In this document: positions 43,404 to 53,293 of the stretch, one piece after another | Layout of the letters: every line of letters begins with the position of its first letter | Position numbering within the stretch: the first letter of the stretch is position 1 | Assembly: GCF_023703465.1 (NCBI RefSeq) | Contig: NZ_JAMQGP010000003.1 | Span: forward strand, 496,001 to 560,000 | Direction: 5' to 3' | Source of the DNA: Echinimonas agarilytica | Lineage (GTDB): Bacteria; Pseudomonadota; Gammaproteobacteria; Enterobacterales; Neiellaceae | Length of the DNA stretch: 64,000 nt | Notes under the pieces: generated by a model | Database searches by the model: none | The model's input: the letters and a program-made list of their open reading frames with translations, nothing else | Told to the model about the DNA's origin: nothing | Position numbers and translations under genes: made by a program

Positions 43404-44585
43404 TTATTTGTTGGCTTTTAGCTTCTCTGGGCGAATCCAATGAGCGTGCCCCTCCCAAGCTTCAGGACGGCCTGTGACCGATAAATCTGCGACTACATTT
43501 TGTTCATCCTGACTGGGTTGGAAGCGTGTGTCAGGCGATGAAATCACGACATCATCGGCAGTCACTTCAATTTCGACAGGCACCAGCCACAGGCTCCATT
43601 GGTTCACATAGGGATGATCGAAAGCTGTAGACCACCACTGGCCATTGGGTCCTTGGATTAGGTTACCGTGCCCAGCATGTGTGAGTGCTTTTCTTCGCTT
43701 GCCGTATGGCCCCTCTAAATTTTTGGAAATGGCATAGTACAAATCGTAGCTGTCGGTGGGCTCATAGCCGTACCGGCCCGATGCGATATGCACGTAAAAT
43801 TCGCCCATTTTTAACATCAAAATGCCTTCGTATCCCAGCGGGTGCTTGCCATCATGTTGCAAGCGAAAGGGCTTTCCGGTCACGCCTGTCATGTCGTCAT
43901 TCATTGGCACAAGCCAGTCGGCACCCCACATGTAATAGGTTTGGCCGTTTTCCTGATAGAGGTGCGAGTCGATGCCTGTGCGCTCAATCGGAGCAAGCAC
44001 TTCGTAAGGGCCTTCGGGTTTTCCTGAGGTGCTTCTCAATAGTCCGTGGCCTCTAACATTGGTGGAATGTGGTATCCACCACGTACCGTTTAGATAGTGA
44101 ATTTCAGGTGCCCAAATGGCGATAGGATTTGTTTGAACTTGTCCGTTACGTGCCGCCCGAGGTGGTTGAGAAAAATGCCAGCTGTTGGATTGCTTGCCAT
44201 CTTTCATCAGCTCCCAAACAAACCCCATGTCTTGCCACTCGGCCAGATCTCGACTGCGCCACAATTTTATACCGACGGTCTCGCCCCAAAATTGACCCGC
44301 GGTCGTGCCCGTTAAGTAGTAGTAACCATCGGGCCCTTGATGCACGAATGGGTCGCGTATTCTTTCATTAAGCGCTTGAAAGGCCGTTGAATGATCGTGA
44401 ATCAAGGCTCGCTTTTGGTCGGTGGATAGCGGCTGATAATCGTTGTTTTTTGCAGAGATTGCGTTTGGCAGTAACGCGCCAACGCAATAGGCGAGGGTGA
44501 TGCATAAGGTCTTCAGTCGAGTTGATTTGATGGAGCGTAAGCGAGCGTACAGGGTGAGCTGGTTTGATTGAGAGATTGGGGCCAT
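43404..44585 (-). CDS. Secreted GH43-like glycoside hydrolase
   Basis: A 393-residue exported five-bladed propeller hydrolase. A long N-terminal segment ends in a signal-peptide core (TLCITLAYCVGALLPNAISA). Likely catalytic residues, by GH43 pattern, are D78 in RDPF (base), D206 in GIDSHLY (pKa modulator) and E253 in GYEG (acid), with APEIH and HAGHGN also conserved. GH43 enzymes act on arabinans, xylans and galactans; the subfamily cannot be set by eye. ATG 44585 is chosen; a TTG at 44618 in frame is possible and neither has a good ribosome binding site. No binding module or transporter is present. Confidence 0.83.
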   Translation of the reverse strand: MAPISQSNQLTLYARLRSIKSTRLKTLCITLAYCVGALLPNAISAKNNDYQPLSTDQKRALIHDHSTAFQALNERIRDPFVHQGPDGYYYLTGTTAGQFWGETVGIKLWRSRDLAEWQDMGFVWELMKDGKQSNSWHFSQPPRAARNGQVQTNPIAIWAPEIHYLNGTWWIPHSTNVRGHGLLRSTSGKPEGPYEVLAPIERTGIDSHLYQENGQTYYMWGADWLVPMNDDMTGVTGKPFRLQHDGKHPLGYEGILMLKMGEFYVHIASGRYGYEPTDSYDLYYAISKNLEGPYGKRRKALTHAGHGNLIQGPNGQWWSTAFDHPYVNQWSLWLVPVEIEVTADDVVISSPDTRFQPSQDEQNVVADLSVTGRPEAWEGHAHWIRPEKLKANK

Positions 44586-44749
44586 GACGTGAGCTGATTT
44601 GTCGAACAAAGGATGCAATACACACTAGGGTGCAAGAGCTTGAAGGCGTATGGTTGAAGTTGCTTTAGAGCGATTTGAATACGGCTAAAGGTTGGTATCT
44701 GTGACGTAAAATGGGAATACCTCGGCAAGCCAAGGTACGCCGCAGTCAA

Positions 44750-45355
44750 TCAGTATTTGACAGAACAACCATAAGGTTTAGTGATCGTTTGGCTCACAGG
44801 CTTATTGGAATTGAGCTCTATCATCGCTTGTGTGACATAGTTTGTGGCGTTTGCAATATCAGCAGGGTTGCTCGATTTAATGCTATCAATTGCGCCCATG
44901 TAAGCGAGCATGCCATCGGGCGAAATGATGTACATGTGAGGTGTTGTTTTTGCCCCATAGAGTCGACCCACATCGCCAGACTCGTCGAGTAATACATGGC
45001 TTGGAGCTGCGCCACGCTTATTGGTCAGCGCGTTTGCTTTTGCTGCATCAACATGGCCTTGTTTGCCATTCGCGGATGAAATAATCGAAAGCCACACAAC
45101 ACCATTTGCCGTTTGATCTTTTTGCAGTTGCTGCATATTGCCAGCGCCATAGTGCTTTTTAACGAAAGGGCAGTCGTGGTTGGTCCATTCTAAAATTACG
45201 TACTTGTCAGAGTAATCAGATAACTTCACCGTACTGCCATCTGCTGATGTGAGTTCAAAGTCAGGTGCGGGCTGTCCCACCATAGCTTTTGCGTGAACGC
45301 CAAATGCCATCACAGTTGCGATTACAAATGTTGAAATACATTTCACTAAGTTCAT
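44750..45355 (-). CDS. Redoxin/thioredoxin-family periplasmic protein
   Basis: A 201-residue exported protein with a signal peptide (1-22). The AhpC/TSA-type fold is seen in GQPAPDFELTSADGSTVKLSDY, VILEWTNHDCPFVKKHY and TPHMYIISPDG. A single peroxidatic-like Cys sits in HDCPF, with another near the C-terminus (GCSVKY) instead of a CxxC pair. GGAG before the ATG supports the start. It lies 56 bases after the DsbD-like gene, which could reduce it in the periplasm. Substrate unknown. Confidence 0.87.
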   Translation of the reverse strand: MNLVKCISTFVIATVMAFGVHAKAMVGQPAPDFELTSADGSTVKLSDYSDKYVILEWTNHDCPFVKKHYGAGNMQQLQKDQTANGVVWLSIISSANGKQGHVDAAKANALTNKRGAAPSHVLLDESGDVGRLYGAKTTPHMYIISPDGMLAYMGAIDSIKSSNPADIANATNYVTQAMIELNSNKPVSQTITKPYGCSVKY

Positions 45356-45411
45356 ATTCGATCTCCAAATCCAATGTTTTTAAATGTTCTATTGCGTGCG
45401 TGAAGTTTTAG

Positions 45412-47505
45412 TTAAAGTGCCTCTAAGCGGTTAATTAAACCTTGAGGCGTTAAAACTTGAGGCAACACTTGGTCCTCACCGTGCCTGTCGTAAAGTACAT
45501 AGAGCGGAACGCCTGCTCGTTTGTATTGGTCTAAGTATTTGCTAATTTCTGCGTCTCGGCGAGTCCAATCGCCCACCATATAAACGACGTTTAATGAACC
45601 AAAGGTATTGCTGACGTCTTCATCCGAAAACGTCACTTTTTCATTGACTTTGCAGGTTAAACACCAGTCTGCGGTCATGTTGATTAGCACGGGCTGTCCT
45701 TGTGCAATGTATTGCGCTAACGCCTGCTTGGAGTAAGGTTCAGCTTGGCCTGCTAGCGTTTGTTGATGCACCGCAGGAGCGCCGAACACCACCACAAGAA
45801 AAATACTCACAACGCCAGTGAACCCTAAACTCAGGAGTTTTGCGCCACGTTGGTAAAGCCAAATGAGAAAGCATAAACAGACCACCGCAACTAAGGTACC
45901 GATAATCATCATTGCATCGTGAGCGAGCAACAGCCAAAGCAACCAAATACTGGTAAAGAAAAGCGGGAATGCCATGGCCTGTTTAAAGGTTTCGAGCCAA
46001 CGGCCGGGTTTTGGTAGCCAGCGTGACCAAGCAGGAAAGTAGCTCAGCAATACCAACGGCAGCGCCAGTCCAAATCCAAGCGACATGATAATAGCGATCA
46101 TTGATAGTGGCGGTAACACAAGCGCAGCGCCTAAAGCTGGAGCCATGAATGGAGTCATGCATGGGCTGGCCACAACGACCGCCAAAACACCCGAGAGCAA
46201 CGAAGACGAAGCGCCGCCTTTGTCCAATTGTTTTTGCCCTATAGACATCCACCCACCTGCAAGTTCAAATGCGCCCATTAAGCTCAGGCCCATCAGCATC
46301 ATTAGCGCACTCAGTACGGCCAAGAAAAGTGGTTCTTGCAGCTGAAATCCCCAGCCTACAGCTGTGCCAGACTGCTTTAAAAGCATCAAGAGAAGTGTCA
46401 GTGCTAACAACGAAAGCTCAATACCAACAAGGTAAAGTAAACCGTGCTTGCGAGCATCTGAGGCGTCGGCATTTTTAAGTTTTACAAGGCTCACTGCTTT
46501 GAGCGACAACACTGGAAATACACAGGGCATAAGGTTGAGCAACAGGCCACCAACCAGTGCCATGATCATAAACACAACGAGCGAATAATCGGCCACTTGA
46601 GATGGGCTCTGCGCGACTTGTGGTAGCGTCAATAATGGACCTTGCGTGGCTTGTATTTGCCAACCCTTCTGATGAGCCACGGCCAATACAACTTCGGTCG
46701 CCTCTGGTAGTTGATGAAAGTACAGGCTTTTTTCGAATGCCACCTGAATCACACCGTTTGCGCGATTCCAAAGTGGCGCACTGGAAGGTGCAATTAAAGA
46801 TTCATCAGCAACAAATAATTGAAGTTCAGCCGTTGAATAGTCACTCATTTGTGCGCTATCAAGAAGTTGAAATACAAGTTGTTCACCTTGGTCTTGATAG
46901 TGTGCTTGAGCATTTTCATCAAGGGCCGGAAGCGCCTTTCTGGCATGCTCGAATAATTCAGCATGCTGACTTAATTCAGGTGACTCCGACATCGGCAATG
47001 TCAGTGTAAGCTGCGCATCGCCGGGTATACAGGCTTCTTTACAGACCAGCCATTCGGCATCAAGCGTGATGGTGTAAGGGCCTTCAGATAACCCCTCTGG
47101 AACATCAAGCGGGACCATCAGCAACGAATCCCCATCGTAGCCAAAGTTTGTGATCCCAGATACATCGATGCGTTCAGGAGTGCCCCAAAGTATATCGCCA
47201 TGGCTAAAGTTGGTCGGCAGGGCCCAATGGAGAGCAGGAGCTAAACCTGAGTCTCCAGGGTTTTTCCAGTAGGTATGCCAATGGTGTTCGGGTCTCAGTG
47301 CCAACCCCACCATTTGAGAGGAGCCTGGCTTGAACGCGCTAAACTCTGACACCAATTCAACCTCGATGTGAGCATGCTGTTGCGGGCCTGTCGAAGCTTC
47401 AGACGGAGATGTTGGAGAAGCTCCAAAGGCGTTTACACTCATCAAAAACGCAGTGAATAGTGCAGCAATATGCGGCATTGCAGACGAGGAAAGACCGAGC
47501 GTCAT
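45412..47505 (-). CDS. DsbD-family thiol:disulfide interchange protein (ScsB-like)
   Basis: A 697-residue membrane protein that moves electrons from cytoplasmic thioredoxin to the periplasm. After a signal peptide (to about residue 28) comes an N-terminal beta domain of the ScsB/DsbD kind with LVCKEACIPGDA, then eight membrane helices from about 310 with the two key cysteines (NLMPCVFPVLSLK and ASPCMTPFMAPALG), and a C-terminal thioredoxin domain with WCLTC. All three redox pairs or partners are visible. It precedes the redoxin gene in one operon, a probable reductase-substrate pair. A Fur-box-like site lies about 45 bases upstream. Confidence 0.93.
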   Translation of the reverse strand: MTLGLSSSAMPHIAALFTAFLMSVNAFGASPTSPSEASTGPQQHAHIEVELVSEFSAFKPGSSQMVGLALRPEHHWHTYWKNPGDSGLAPALHWALPTNFSHGDILWGTPERIDVSGITNFGYDGDSLLMVPLDVPEGLSEGPYTITLDAEWLVCKEACIPGDAQLTLTLPMSESPELSQHAELFEHARKALPALDENAQAHYQDQGEQLVFQLLDSAQMSDYSTAELQLFVADESLIAPSSAPLWNRANGVIQVAFEKSLYFHQLPEATEVVLAVAHQKGWQIQATQGPLLTLPQVAQSPSQVADYSLVVFMIMALVGGLLLNLMPCVFPVLSLKAVSLVKLKNADASDARKHGLLYLVGIELSLLALTLLLMLLKQSGTAVGWGFQLQEPLFLAVLSALMMLMGLSLMGAFELAGGWMSIGQKQLDKGGASSSLLSGVLAVVVASPCMTPFMAPALGAALVLPPLSMIAIIMSLGFGLALPLVLLSYFPAWSRWLPKPGRWLETFKQAMAFPLFFTSIWLLWLLLAHDAMMIIGTLVAVVCLCFLIWLYQRGAKLLSLGFTGVVSIFLVVVFGAPAVHQQTLAGQAEPYSKQALAQYIAQGQPVLINMTADWCLTCKVNEKVTFSDEDVSNTFGSLNVVYMVGDWTRRDAEISKYLDQYKRAGVPLYVLYDRHGEDQVLPQVLTPQGLINRLEAL

Positions 47506-47548
47506 GTATTTATCTCAATAGAACATCAACCAGTAATACCACTATAAA

Positions 47549-47563
47549 CGAAAATCATTCGCA
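47549..47563. promoter_or_regulatory. Fur-box-like site upstream of the DsbD-like gene
   Basis: Read on the minus strand, TGCGAATGATTTTCG agrees with the 7-1-7 Fur consensus at ten of fourteen positions by my count. It lies about 45 bases before the DsbD-like start, near where a promoter would be. Iron control of this redox pair is therefore possible but untested. Confidence 0.45.
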
Positions 47564-47605
47564 TAGGTTCAGTTTCAAATAGAGATAAACCAATGAGACT
47601 GCGGG

Positions 47606-48424
47606 TCAATCAAAAATAGCCACCACTTGACGGCTAATCGCAACAAGTTCGCCATGTGAGTCCCACACGTTGGCTTCAGTGTGGCCGTAGCCATCAGCCG
47701 CTTGCCGCGTGCTGGCCTGATAGGCGAACCAATCGGTGGGTTGAATGTCTGCGTGAGGGTGAATAAATTCAATACTCCAACTCATCGTACTGATGGGAGC
47801 GGGCCAACGAATGAGTTGCAGGAGCGTCGGCGGCCAGCTATCGAGCATGGCGATAAGGTGACCGTCAGTTATGCATTCGGGGGGCTCTTTAAAGCGCATC
47901 CAACCGTGCAGATGACTGGTCTTTTTGCCAGTAAACGGCCAACCTCCGTCATGTTTGGCCAATTCAAAATGTTGAATAAAGTTGGGTACAACCTTTGGAA
48001 TTTGTGGAATATAACTGCGTTTCTTTGGCGCGAGCATCCCATGATGTTGTGTATTTCTTACATTTACTTTTGAATCTCGTGCTACACCAAAGCACGCCTG
48101 TGACATCACGCAAACCTTGTCGTTTTGTATCGCTTTGCCAATCACTTGCGTGGCGCTTCGCCCTTCGCGAAGGACTTCGACTTCAATGGTGAAAGGCGTA
48201 TCGAATGCCAATGGGCCAATAAAGTTTGTATTCAATGAGCGCAGCACTCGGCCGCTGGCGATACACTCTTTAATCGCGGTGTATATTAGCGCTGTGGAGA
48301 TCCCTCCAAATACAGTTCGCCCTTGCCCCCATGATTTTGGAATAGACAAAAAGGGCACCTGTTGAGGCGTATTGATGTGTTGCTTAGCATGGGCTATCAG
48401 TTCGTCGATATGCATGGTGACCAT
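47606..48424 (-). CDS. Acyl-CoA thioesterase-like double-hotdog protein
   Basis: A 272-residue cytoplasmic protein of the TesB-like thioesterase superfamily. Two hotdog repeats are seen, the first with WGQGRTVFGGISTALIYTAIKECI and LRSLNTNFIGPLAFDTPFTIEVEVLREGRSATQVIGKAIQ, the second with GWMRFKEPP and SWSIEFIHPHADIQPTDWFAYQASTRQAADGYG. TesB catalytic Asp/Gln/Thr candidates exist but I cannot assign them safely. ATG 48424 or 48415 may be the start; neither has a clear ribosome binding site. It lies alone between the DsbD-like and GH82-like genes. Confidence 0.82.
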   Translation of the reverse strand: MVTMHIDELIAHAKQHINTPQQVPFLSIPKSWGQGRTVFGGISTALIYTAIKECIASGRVLRSLNTNFIGPLAFDTPFTIEVEVLREGRSATQVIGKAIQNDKVCVMSQACFGVARDSKVNVRNTQHHGMLAPKKRSYIPQIPKVVPNFIQHFELAKHDGGWPFTGKKTSHLHGWMRFKEPPECITDGHLIAMLDSWPPTLLQLIRWPAPISTMSWSIEFIHPHADIQPTDWFAYQASTRQAADGYGHTEANVWDSHGELVAISRQVVAIFD

Positions 48425-48552
48425 GAGAGTAAAAGAACTTAAAACTAAGGTATCTTTCAACTGGTCGGATGTCTAGTGCTTCAGGCACATATTTCTGGGC
48501 TAATGGTTAGAGCTCTTTGGACGCATTCAATGCCGTATTCAATAACGAAATC

Positions 48553-48586
48553 AGCATAACGGCCATCGAGATAGATGGCCGAGATA
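48553..48586 (-). terminator. Hairpin downstream of the GH82-like gene
   Basis: GGCCATC at 48561-48567 pairs perfectly with GATGGCC at 48574-48580, and outer AGCATA pairs with TATGCT. It lies right at the end of the GH82-like coding sequence on the minus strand. There is no T tract, so it may be a processing or stability stem. Confidence 0.5.
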
Positions 48587-48589
48587 TGC

Positions 48590-50263
48590 TTATTTTGCGA
48601 TAAATTCGTTCGCTCGAACGATGCCACCGCCATTGAGTTCTGTGCCTTCGATCGCATCGCCGCGGTAGAGCACAGAATCATTCTGACTGACGTCACCAGC
48701 TTGCAAGCCAAGTAAGTTGTAGTTGATATCTGGATCTGCCACAACATTAGCAAGAAGCTGCACGTTATAACGCCCACCAAACTTACGATACCGTTTACTT
48801 TTGGCATTGTTTGACCCTTCATCCAAATCAATGCCTGCGTCGGAAGTTGGCGCTTCAATTCCACCGCTTACCATTTTGCTTGGGTTGTCGCTGCGCTGAA
48901 CTTTGTTGTTTCCAACGTTGTTTTCGGAAAACGATGAAGCAATAGCAATTGGAGCGATAGGTTGCCCTAGCCAACGGCTTCCTGAGCCATCGCGAGGCAA
49001 TTGATAAAATTGAAAATTACCGTTTTGCGGGTTCGATACGGTGGAACGAATGCCTTCGCGTGGTAAGAAGTAGGTGCCTGCTTTGGTGATATCGGACTTA
49101 AAACGGGTGTTATTGACAATGTGGCGAACGGTTCCTTTAATTTTTGTATTGGTAAAGTATCCACGTGTGTAGCCAATATCCATGGTATCAGCCCAAACCG
49201 GAGCGGTTCCAGAGTCAACCCAGATTACAAATGTAGTATTGGTTCCTTTAGTGGTTCCGCGCACTTCTATATTTTCATTAATTTTGGTGTGTGGTTTCAG
49301 AAAAATAGCGGCAAATCCACCTTCATTGCTGATGTTATGCATGACGATATTTCGATAAGCACCCTTGCGAGGGCCCGCGCGGTTCAATCGATCGGTTGGC
49401 AATCCGCTACCCGGTTCAATGCGAATCGTGATCCCGCGCTTGGCGGAAATATTTTTAAAATATAAGTCTTCGCCACTAAATGGCTGAATTACCGCATATC
49501 CGGTTGCAATATCTTCGCCACTCACGTCGACGATGTATCCCTTCTTTGGAATTCGGCTAAAGCTATCGTTGAACTCTACATTACGGAGAATATTGCTGCC
49601 GCCTGGATCATTAGATACGCCAGCTTTACCGTCATCATCAGCGACTAAGAAAATATTAGGAGTTTGGGAAAAGTTGTCTTTTTGGTGAAGCCGAGAAATA
49701 GAGAAGTTCTCGGCATATCCCACCCGAATCATGCGTTTATCTTGAAATACCTGCGATGAGTTGGCGTCAATGATAAATCGTTGATTCGATGTGGCGTTGG
49801 TTTTTGACCCAGTAGTAGTGATTTCAACGTTTTCAATCTTAGGGGAGTTACCGCCCGCTTTACCAAAATCAAATAGAATATTCTGGTTCATTTTCAACAC
49901 GGTGTCGGGCTCTATTTCAATCCGTATATTGGACGGAACTTTGAGCCGGTTGAGAGTGTATGTTCCTTTTTTGATGACGACGACCCCGTTCGCGGCAGAC
50001 GCGTCGAGCAGAGCATTTTGTATTTTGGCAGTGCAGCTTGCTGGGGTCGAAGCAGATGAACTTGTGCTGCAATTACCGCTATTTTGAATGGTGGAAATGA
50101 CGCTATTTGTGACTTTGTTTGTGAAGTACTTTCCTTTATTTCCAATGGAGTCTGAGAATGCTGGTGCAGTAATACTTAGGCTCACGCCTGCTGTGAGAAG
50201 CGCAGCAAGCCTTATCGATTTAGACGTATTTAATGTGTTTTTCTTGTGAAGTGTGTTTTGCAC
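48590..50263 (-). CDS. Secreted beta-helix protein resembling GH82 iota-carrageenase
   Basis: A 557-residue exported protein with a signal peptide ending near residue 38 (APAFSDS). Residues 90-125 (GVVVIKKGTYTLNRLKVPSN) and many later strand repeats give a right-handed beta-helix. Residues 255-350 resemble the active region of Alteromonas iota-carrageenase as I recall it: Q260 in AVIQPF, E283 in IRIEPG and H325 in KPHTK fall at the places of Q222, E245 and H281, and the Q-to-E spacing is 23 in both. The second catalytic residue, D247, is replaced by G285. It may thus have another mechanism or substrate, or be inactive. The start is GTG 50263. Confidence 0.65.
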   Translation of the reverse strand: MQNTLHKKNTLNTSKSIRLAALLTAGVSLSITAPAFSDSIGNKGKYFTNKVTNSVISTIQNSGNCSTSSSASTPASCTAKIQNALLDASAANGVVVIKKGTYTLNRLKVPSNIRIEIEPDTVLKMNQNILFDFGKAGGNSPKIENVEITTTGSKTNATSNQRFIIDANSSQVFQDKRMIRVGYAENFSISRLHQKDNFSQTPNIFLVADDDGKAGVSNDPGGSNILRNVEFNDSFSRIPKKGYIVDVSGEDIATGYAVIQPFSGEDLYFKNISAKRGITIRIEPGSGLPTDRLNRAGPRKGAYRNIVMHNISNEGGFAAIFLKPHTKINENIEVRGTTKGTNTTFVIWVDSGTAPVWADTMDIGYTRGYFTNTKIKGTVRHIVNNTRFKSDITKAGTYFLPREGIRSTVSNPQNGNFQFYQLPRDGSGSRWLGQPIAPIAIASSFSENNVGNNKVQRSDNPSKMVSGGIEAPTSDAGIDLDEGSNNAKSKRYRKFGGRYNVQLLANVVADPDINYNLLGLQAGDVSQNDSVLYRGDAIEGTELNGGGIVRANEFIAK

Positions 50264-50931
50264 TGTGATTGTTACCTATTCTGTTTATAGTTGTTTTTTA
50301 AGAAATTACAGATGGATAAAATACTCATCAAAACATCCGATGTTTATTTATGTAATATTTATTGGTGTTTTGAAAAATCAACAGTTATCGTTTCTATTTG
50401 ATAGGTCGATAAACTATGCTTTGAAGTATTTTTCAAACGCTTTTGGGTGAGCTGCATAAATGGAATCGTGTTGTTTTTGAAGACTGAGTTTAGAGTGTTT
50501 GTTGGTGTGCTTTTGCCGAGTATGAATAACGGTTGTAGGCAACTTTGTGAAAGCTTTGAGTCGTTTTTGGATAGCGCTAATTTTGAATGATTAAGACGAT
50601 AAAATTAAACGATGTGCGTCATATGGTTCACGGCTATTGCGTCACTCGCTCTTTTGTCTAAATCAAGATCTATTTCACAGAACTCGTTGGAAATAACCAG
50701 TGGATGTCACCGTAGTTAAATGAATCTCTGAGTCGTAAATAAGTGAAGGAGGCGTTGTTAAAAGGGGCGCTAGCTCGATGTGGATACTGCGCTAAATTTA
50801 GTATCACCCATCGAAGTATGGTGAACAATATACATGGCACTATGTTCGAGGGACTCATTGAATTTAAAAAGCCCGCATTGAGCGGGCTTTGATATGAAGC
50901 GTAGGTGTAAAAGGGGTGTTTAAGCATTTGC
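50264..50931. other. AT-rich intergenic region upstream of the GH82-like gene
   Basis: This 668-base gap contains the promoter region of the GH82-like gene and, at its far end, the terminator of the prolyl oligopeptidase gene (50868-50893). The reading frames inside it have no family resemblance. The stretch 50290-50460 is very AT-rich, as is common before regulated promoters. No repeat or RNA gene is evident. Confidence 0.4.
50868..50893 (-). terminator. Terminator of the prolyl oligopeptidase gene
   Basis: AAAGCCCGC pairs with GCGGGCTTT around CATTGA-like loop sequence, and the A run before it on the plus strand gives a T tract for minus-strand transcripts. It closely resembles the hairpin after asnS at 16944-16970. 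Confidence 0.88.
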
Positions 50932-53082
50932 TTAAAGTGATTTCACACCCATGTTATAAAGGGTAAAGCCAAATATATCGGCATATTGCTCGATGATTTT
51001 GCTGGTTGGCGTGCCCGCTCCGTGACCGGCATTGGTCTCAATCCGAATCATGACTGGGTTTGGCCCGGCTTGTTTGTCTTGCAATTCCGCGGCAAATTTA
51101 AATGAATGAGCCGGTACCACACGATCATCGTGATCGCCGGTGGTAATTAAGGTTGCAGGGTAGTGCTCACCCGATTTTACGTTTTGTACTGGCGAATAAC
51201 CCAGTAAATAATTAAACATGTCTTTGCTGTCTTCTGCTGTGCCGTAATCATATGCCCAGCCTGCACCTGCGGTGAATGTGTGGTAACGCAGCATATCCAA
51301 AACGCCAACAGCGGGTAGGGCAACTTGCATTAAGTCTGGGCGTTGTGTCATGGTTGCTCCCACCAAAAGGCCCCCATTCGAACCACCCCGAATAGCCAAT
51401 TTACCCGGCGATGTGTAACGCTCCGCAATCAAGTATTCGGCCGCGGCAATAAAGTCATCGAACACGTTTTGCTTTTTAAGCTGAGTTCCGGCGTCATGCC
51501 ATTCTTTACCGTACTCACCACCACCTCGAAGGTTGGCAACAGCATAGATGCCCCCTAACTCTAACCAGGCAGCATTGGTTGCGCTAAAACGAGGTGTAAG
51601 GCTGATATTGAATCCACCATAGCCATATAAAATGGTCGGTGTCGTGCCATTGCGTTCTAAACCCTTTTTGTAGGTGATGATCATGGGGATTTGAGTGCCG
51701 TCTTTTGACGCGTAAAAGACTTGCTCCGAGACATAATCGTTAGGGCTAAATGCAACTTCAGGTTTGGCATGCAGGGCCGATTGGCCCGTTTGGGTGTTGT
51801 AGCTGAAAATACTGGTTGGTGTTTTATAGTTGGTGAATGAGTAATACAAGGTTTGTTGATCGGCTTTGCCGTCAAATCCAGACGCGGTGCCGATGCCCGG
51901 TAGGTCAATGGTGCGGATAAGCTGACCTTGTTCGTCAAACTGTTTGACTTTTGAGATCGCATCCACCATGTAGCTGGCAAACAAATAGCCGTTGCCTTTG
52001 GTTGCATTGAGTACGTTGTTTGTTTCTGGGATGAGGTCGAACCAATTTTCTTGGCCAGGAGCGCTTGCAGAGACTTCTACAATACGCTTGTTAGGCGCAT
52101 TGTAGTTAGTGATCAAAATAAGGCGTTCGCCTTCACTTGTAAGTAGCTCTGTATCAGATTCTGTATTACCTACCAAGGTGGCCCAATTGGCATTAGGTTG
52201 TTGTAAATCTTTAATAAATAGTTTGTTGCCTGAGGTTGAAACCGATGCATAAATTAGCAAGTATCGATCGTCTTCTGTTACTTGCGCACCCACGTAGCGG
52301 TGTTTTTCTGCGTCGGTACCGCCAAACACTAGTTGGTCTTCGGATTGAGGGGTGCCTAAAGCGTGGTAGTACACTTTGTGCTGGTCGGTTTTGGCAGATA
52401 GCTCACTACCTTTGGGTTTGTCATAACTGGAGTAATAAAACCCTTCATTGCCTTTCCACGCAATACCTGTGAATTTTAAGTCGACCAGAGGCTCTTCCAG
52501 TTGGCGCTTGGTTTTAGCGTCAAGCACAAAGGCTTTGCGCCAATCGCTGCCGCCTTCAGAAATTAAGTAGGTCACTAAGGAACCGTCATTTGAAAAGCTC
52601 AAGCCGCCTAACGAAGTTGTACCATCTTCGCTAAAAGTATTGGGATCGAGAAAGATTTCGGCAGGCCCTTCGTTTTGTTGACGGTACAACACAGCTTGGT
52701 TTTGTAGCCCATCATTCTTGTAGAAGTAGGTGTAGTCGCCTTCTTTAAACGGCGCACTGACTTTTTCATAATCGATGAGCGTTTTCAGCTTGTCGCGAAG
52801 CGCTTGGCGATAGGGGATCTGCTCTAAGTAATCAAACGTCACTTTGTTTTCGGCTTTGACCCAAGCGGCGGTTTCGGCGCTGCGATCATCTTCAAGCCAA
52901 CGGTAGGGATCGGCAACTTCCACCCCAAAATACGAATCCACCACATCGTCTTTACGCGTGTCTGGGTATGATATAGGTGTGTGTTGAGTGAATTGATGGA
53001 CTTGAGATTGAGGCTGCGACTCTGTCTGGCTACAGGCTGTGAGAGCCGACAGTAGCATCAATGAAAAAATGTGCTTTCTCAT
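50932..53082 (-). CDS. Prolyl oligopeptidase (S9A) lipoprotein
   Basis: A 716-residue serine peptidase that cleaves short peptides after proline. The signal has lipobox LTAC (Cys 18), so the enzyme is anchored in the envelope. The N-terminal start of the family ([29 protein letters not shown]) is followed by a seven-bladed propeller and the alpha/beta-hydrolase domain. Catalytic residues are S568 in GGSNGG, D652 or D653 in DHDDR and H687 in NAGHG. Length equals that of typical POP enzymes with an added signal. It probably supplies amino acids from extracellular peptides. Confidence 0.95.
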   Translation of the reverse strand: MRKHIFSLMLLSALTACSQTESQPQSQVHQFTQHTPISYPDTRKDDVVDSYFGVEVADPYRWLEDDRSAETAAWVKAENKVTFDYLEQIPYRQALRDKLKTLIDYEKVSAPFKEGDYTYFYKNDGLQNQAVLYRQQNEGPAEIFLDPNTFSEDGTTSLGGLSFSNDGSLVTYLISEGGSDWRKAFVLDAKTKRQLEEPLVDLKFTGIAWKGNEGFYYSSYDKPKGSELSAKTDQHKVYYHALGTPQSEDQLVFGGTDAEKHRYVGAQVTEDDRYLLIYASVSTSGNKLFIKDLQQPNANWATLVGNTESDTELLTSEGERLILITNYNAPNKRIVEVSASAPGQENWFDLIPETNNVLNATKGNGYLFASYMVDAISKVKQFDEQGQLIRTIDLPGIGTASGFDGKADQQTLYYSFTNYKTPTSIFSYNTQTGQSALHAKPEVAFSPNDYVSEQVFYASKDGTQIPMIITYKKGLERNGTTPTILYGYGGFNISLTPRFSATNAAWLELGGIYAVANLRGGGEYGKEWHDAGTQLKKQNVFDDFIAAAEYLIAERYTSPGKLAIRGGSNGGLLVGATMTQRPDLMQVALPAVGVLDMLRYHTFTAGAGWAYDYGTAEDSKDMFNYLLGYSPVQNVKSGEHYPATLITTGDHDDRVVPAHSFKFAAELQDKQAGPNPVMIRIETNAGHGAGTPTSKIIEQYADIFGFTLYNMGVKSL

Positions 53083-53246
53083 GAGCGTTCCATGTTAATT
53101 GACGTGTTTGCATAAGAGATTAAGTGGCTGATTGGATAGAGTCCAGCCAGTTCGTAAAATCAGTGCATCGACTGTGTAAACAATTGTTTCGGTTGCCGTT
53201 GCAAAAGACGTCAATGATGCATCGTGGCGTTGTGTTAGAGGCAATA

Positions 53247-53276
53247 AAAAAGCCAGCATGATGCTGGCTTTTGGAC
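53247..53276 (-). terminator. Terminator of the mfd-csiV run
   Basis: AAAGCCAGCAT pairs with ATGCTGGCTTT in a nearly perfect palindrome. On the minus strand it is followed by TTTTTT, which fits termination 20 bases after the csiV stop. Confidence 0.9.
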
Positions 53277-53293
53277 GCTAGTTGGGTTGACGA

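Noticed and set aside
49121-50087. Plus-strand frames of about 100 codons inside the GH82-like gene
   Set aside because: They are shadows of the coding strand: no ribosome binding sites and no family resemblance.
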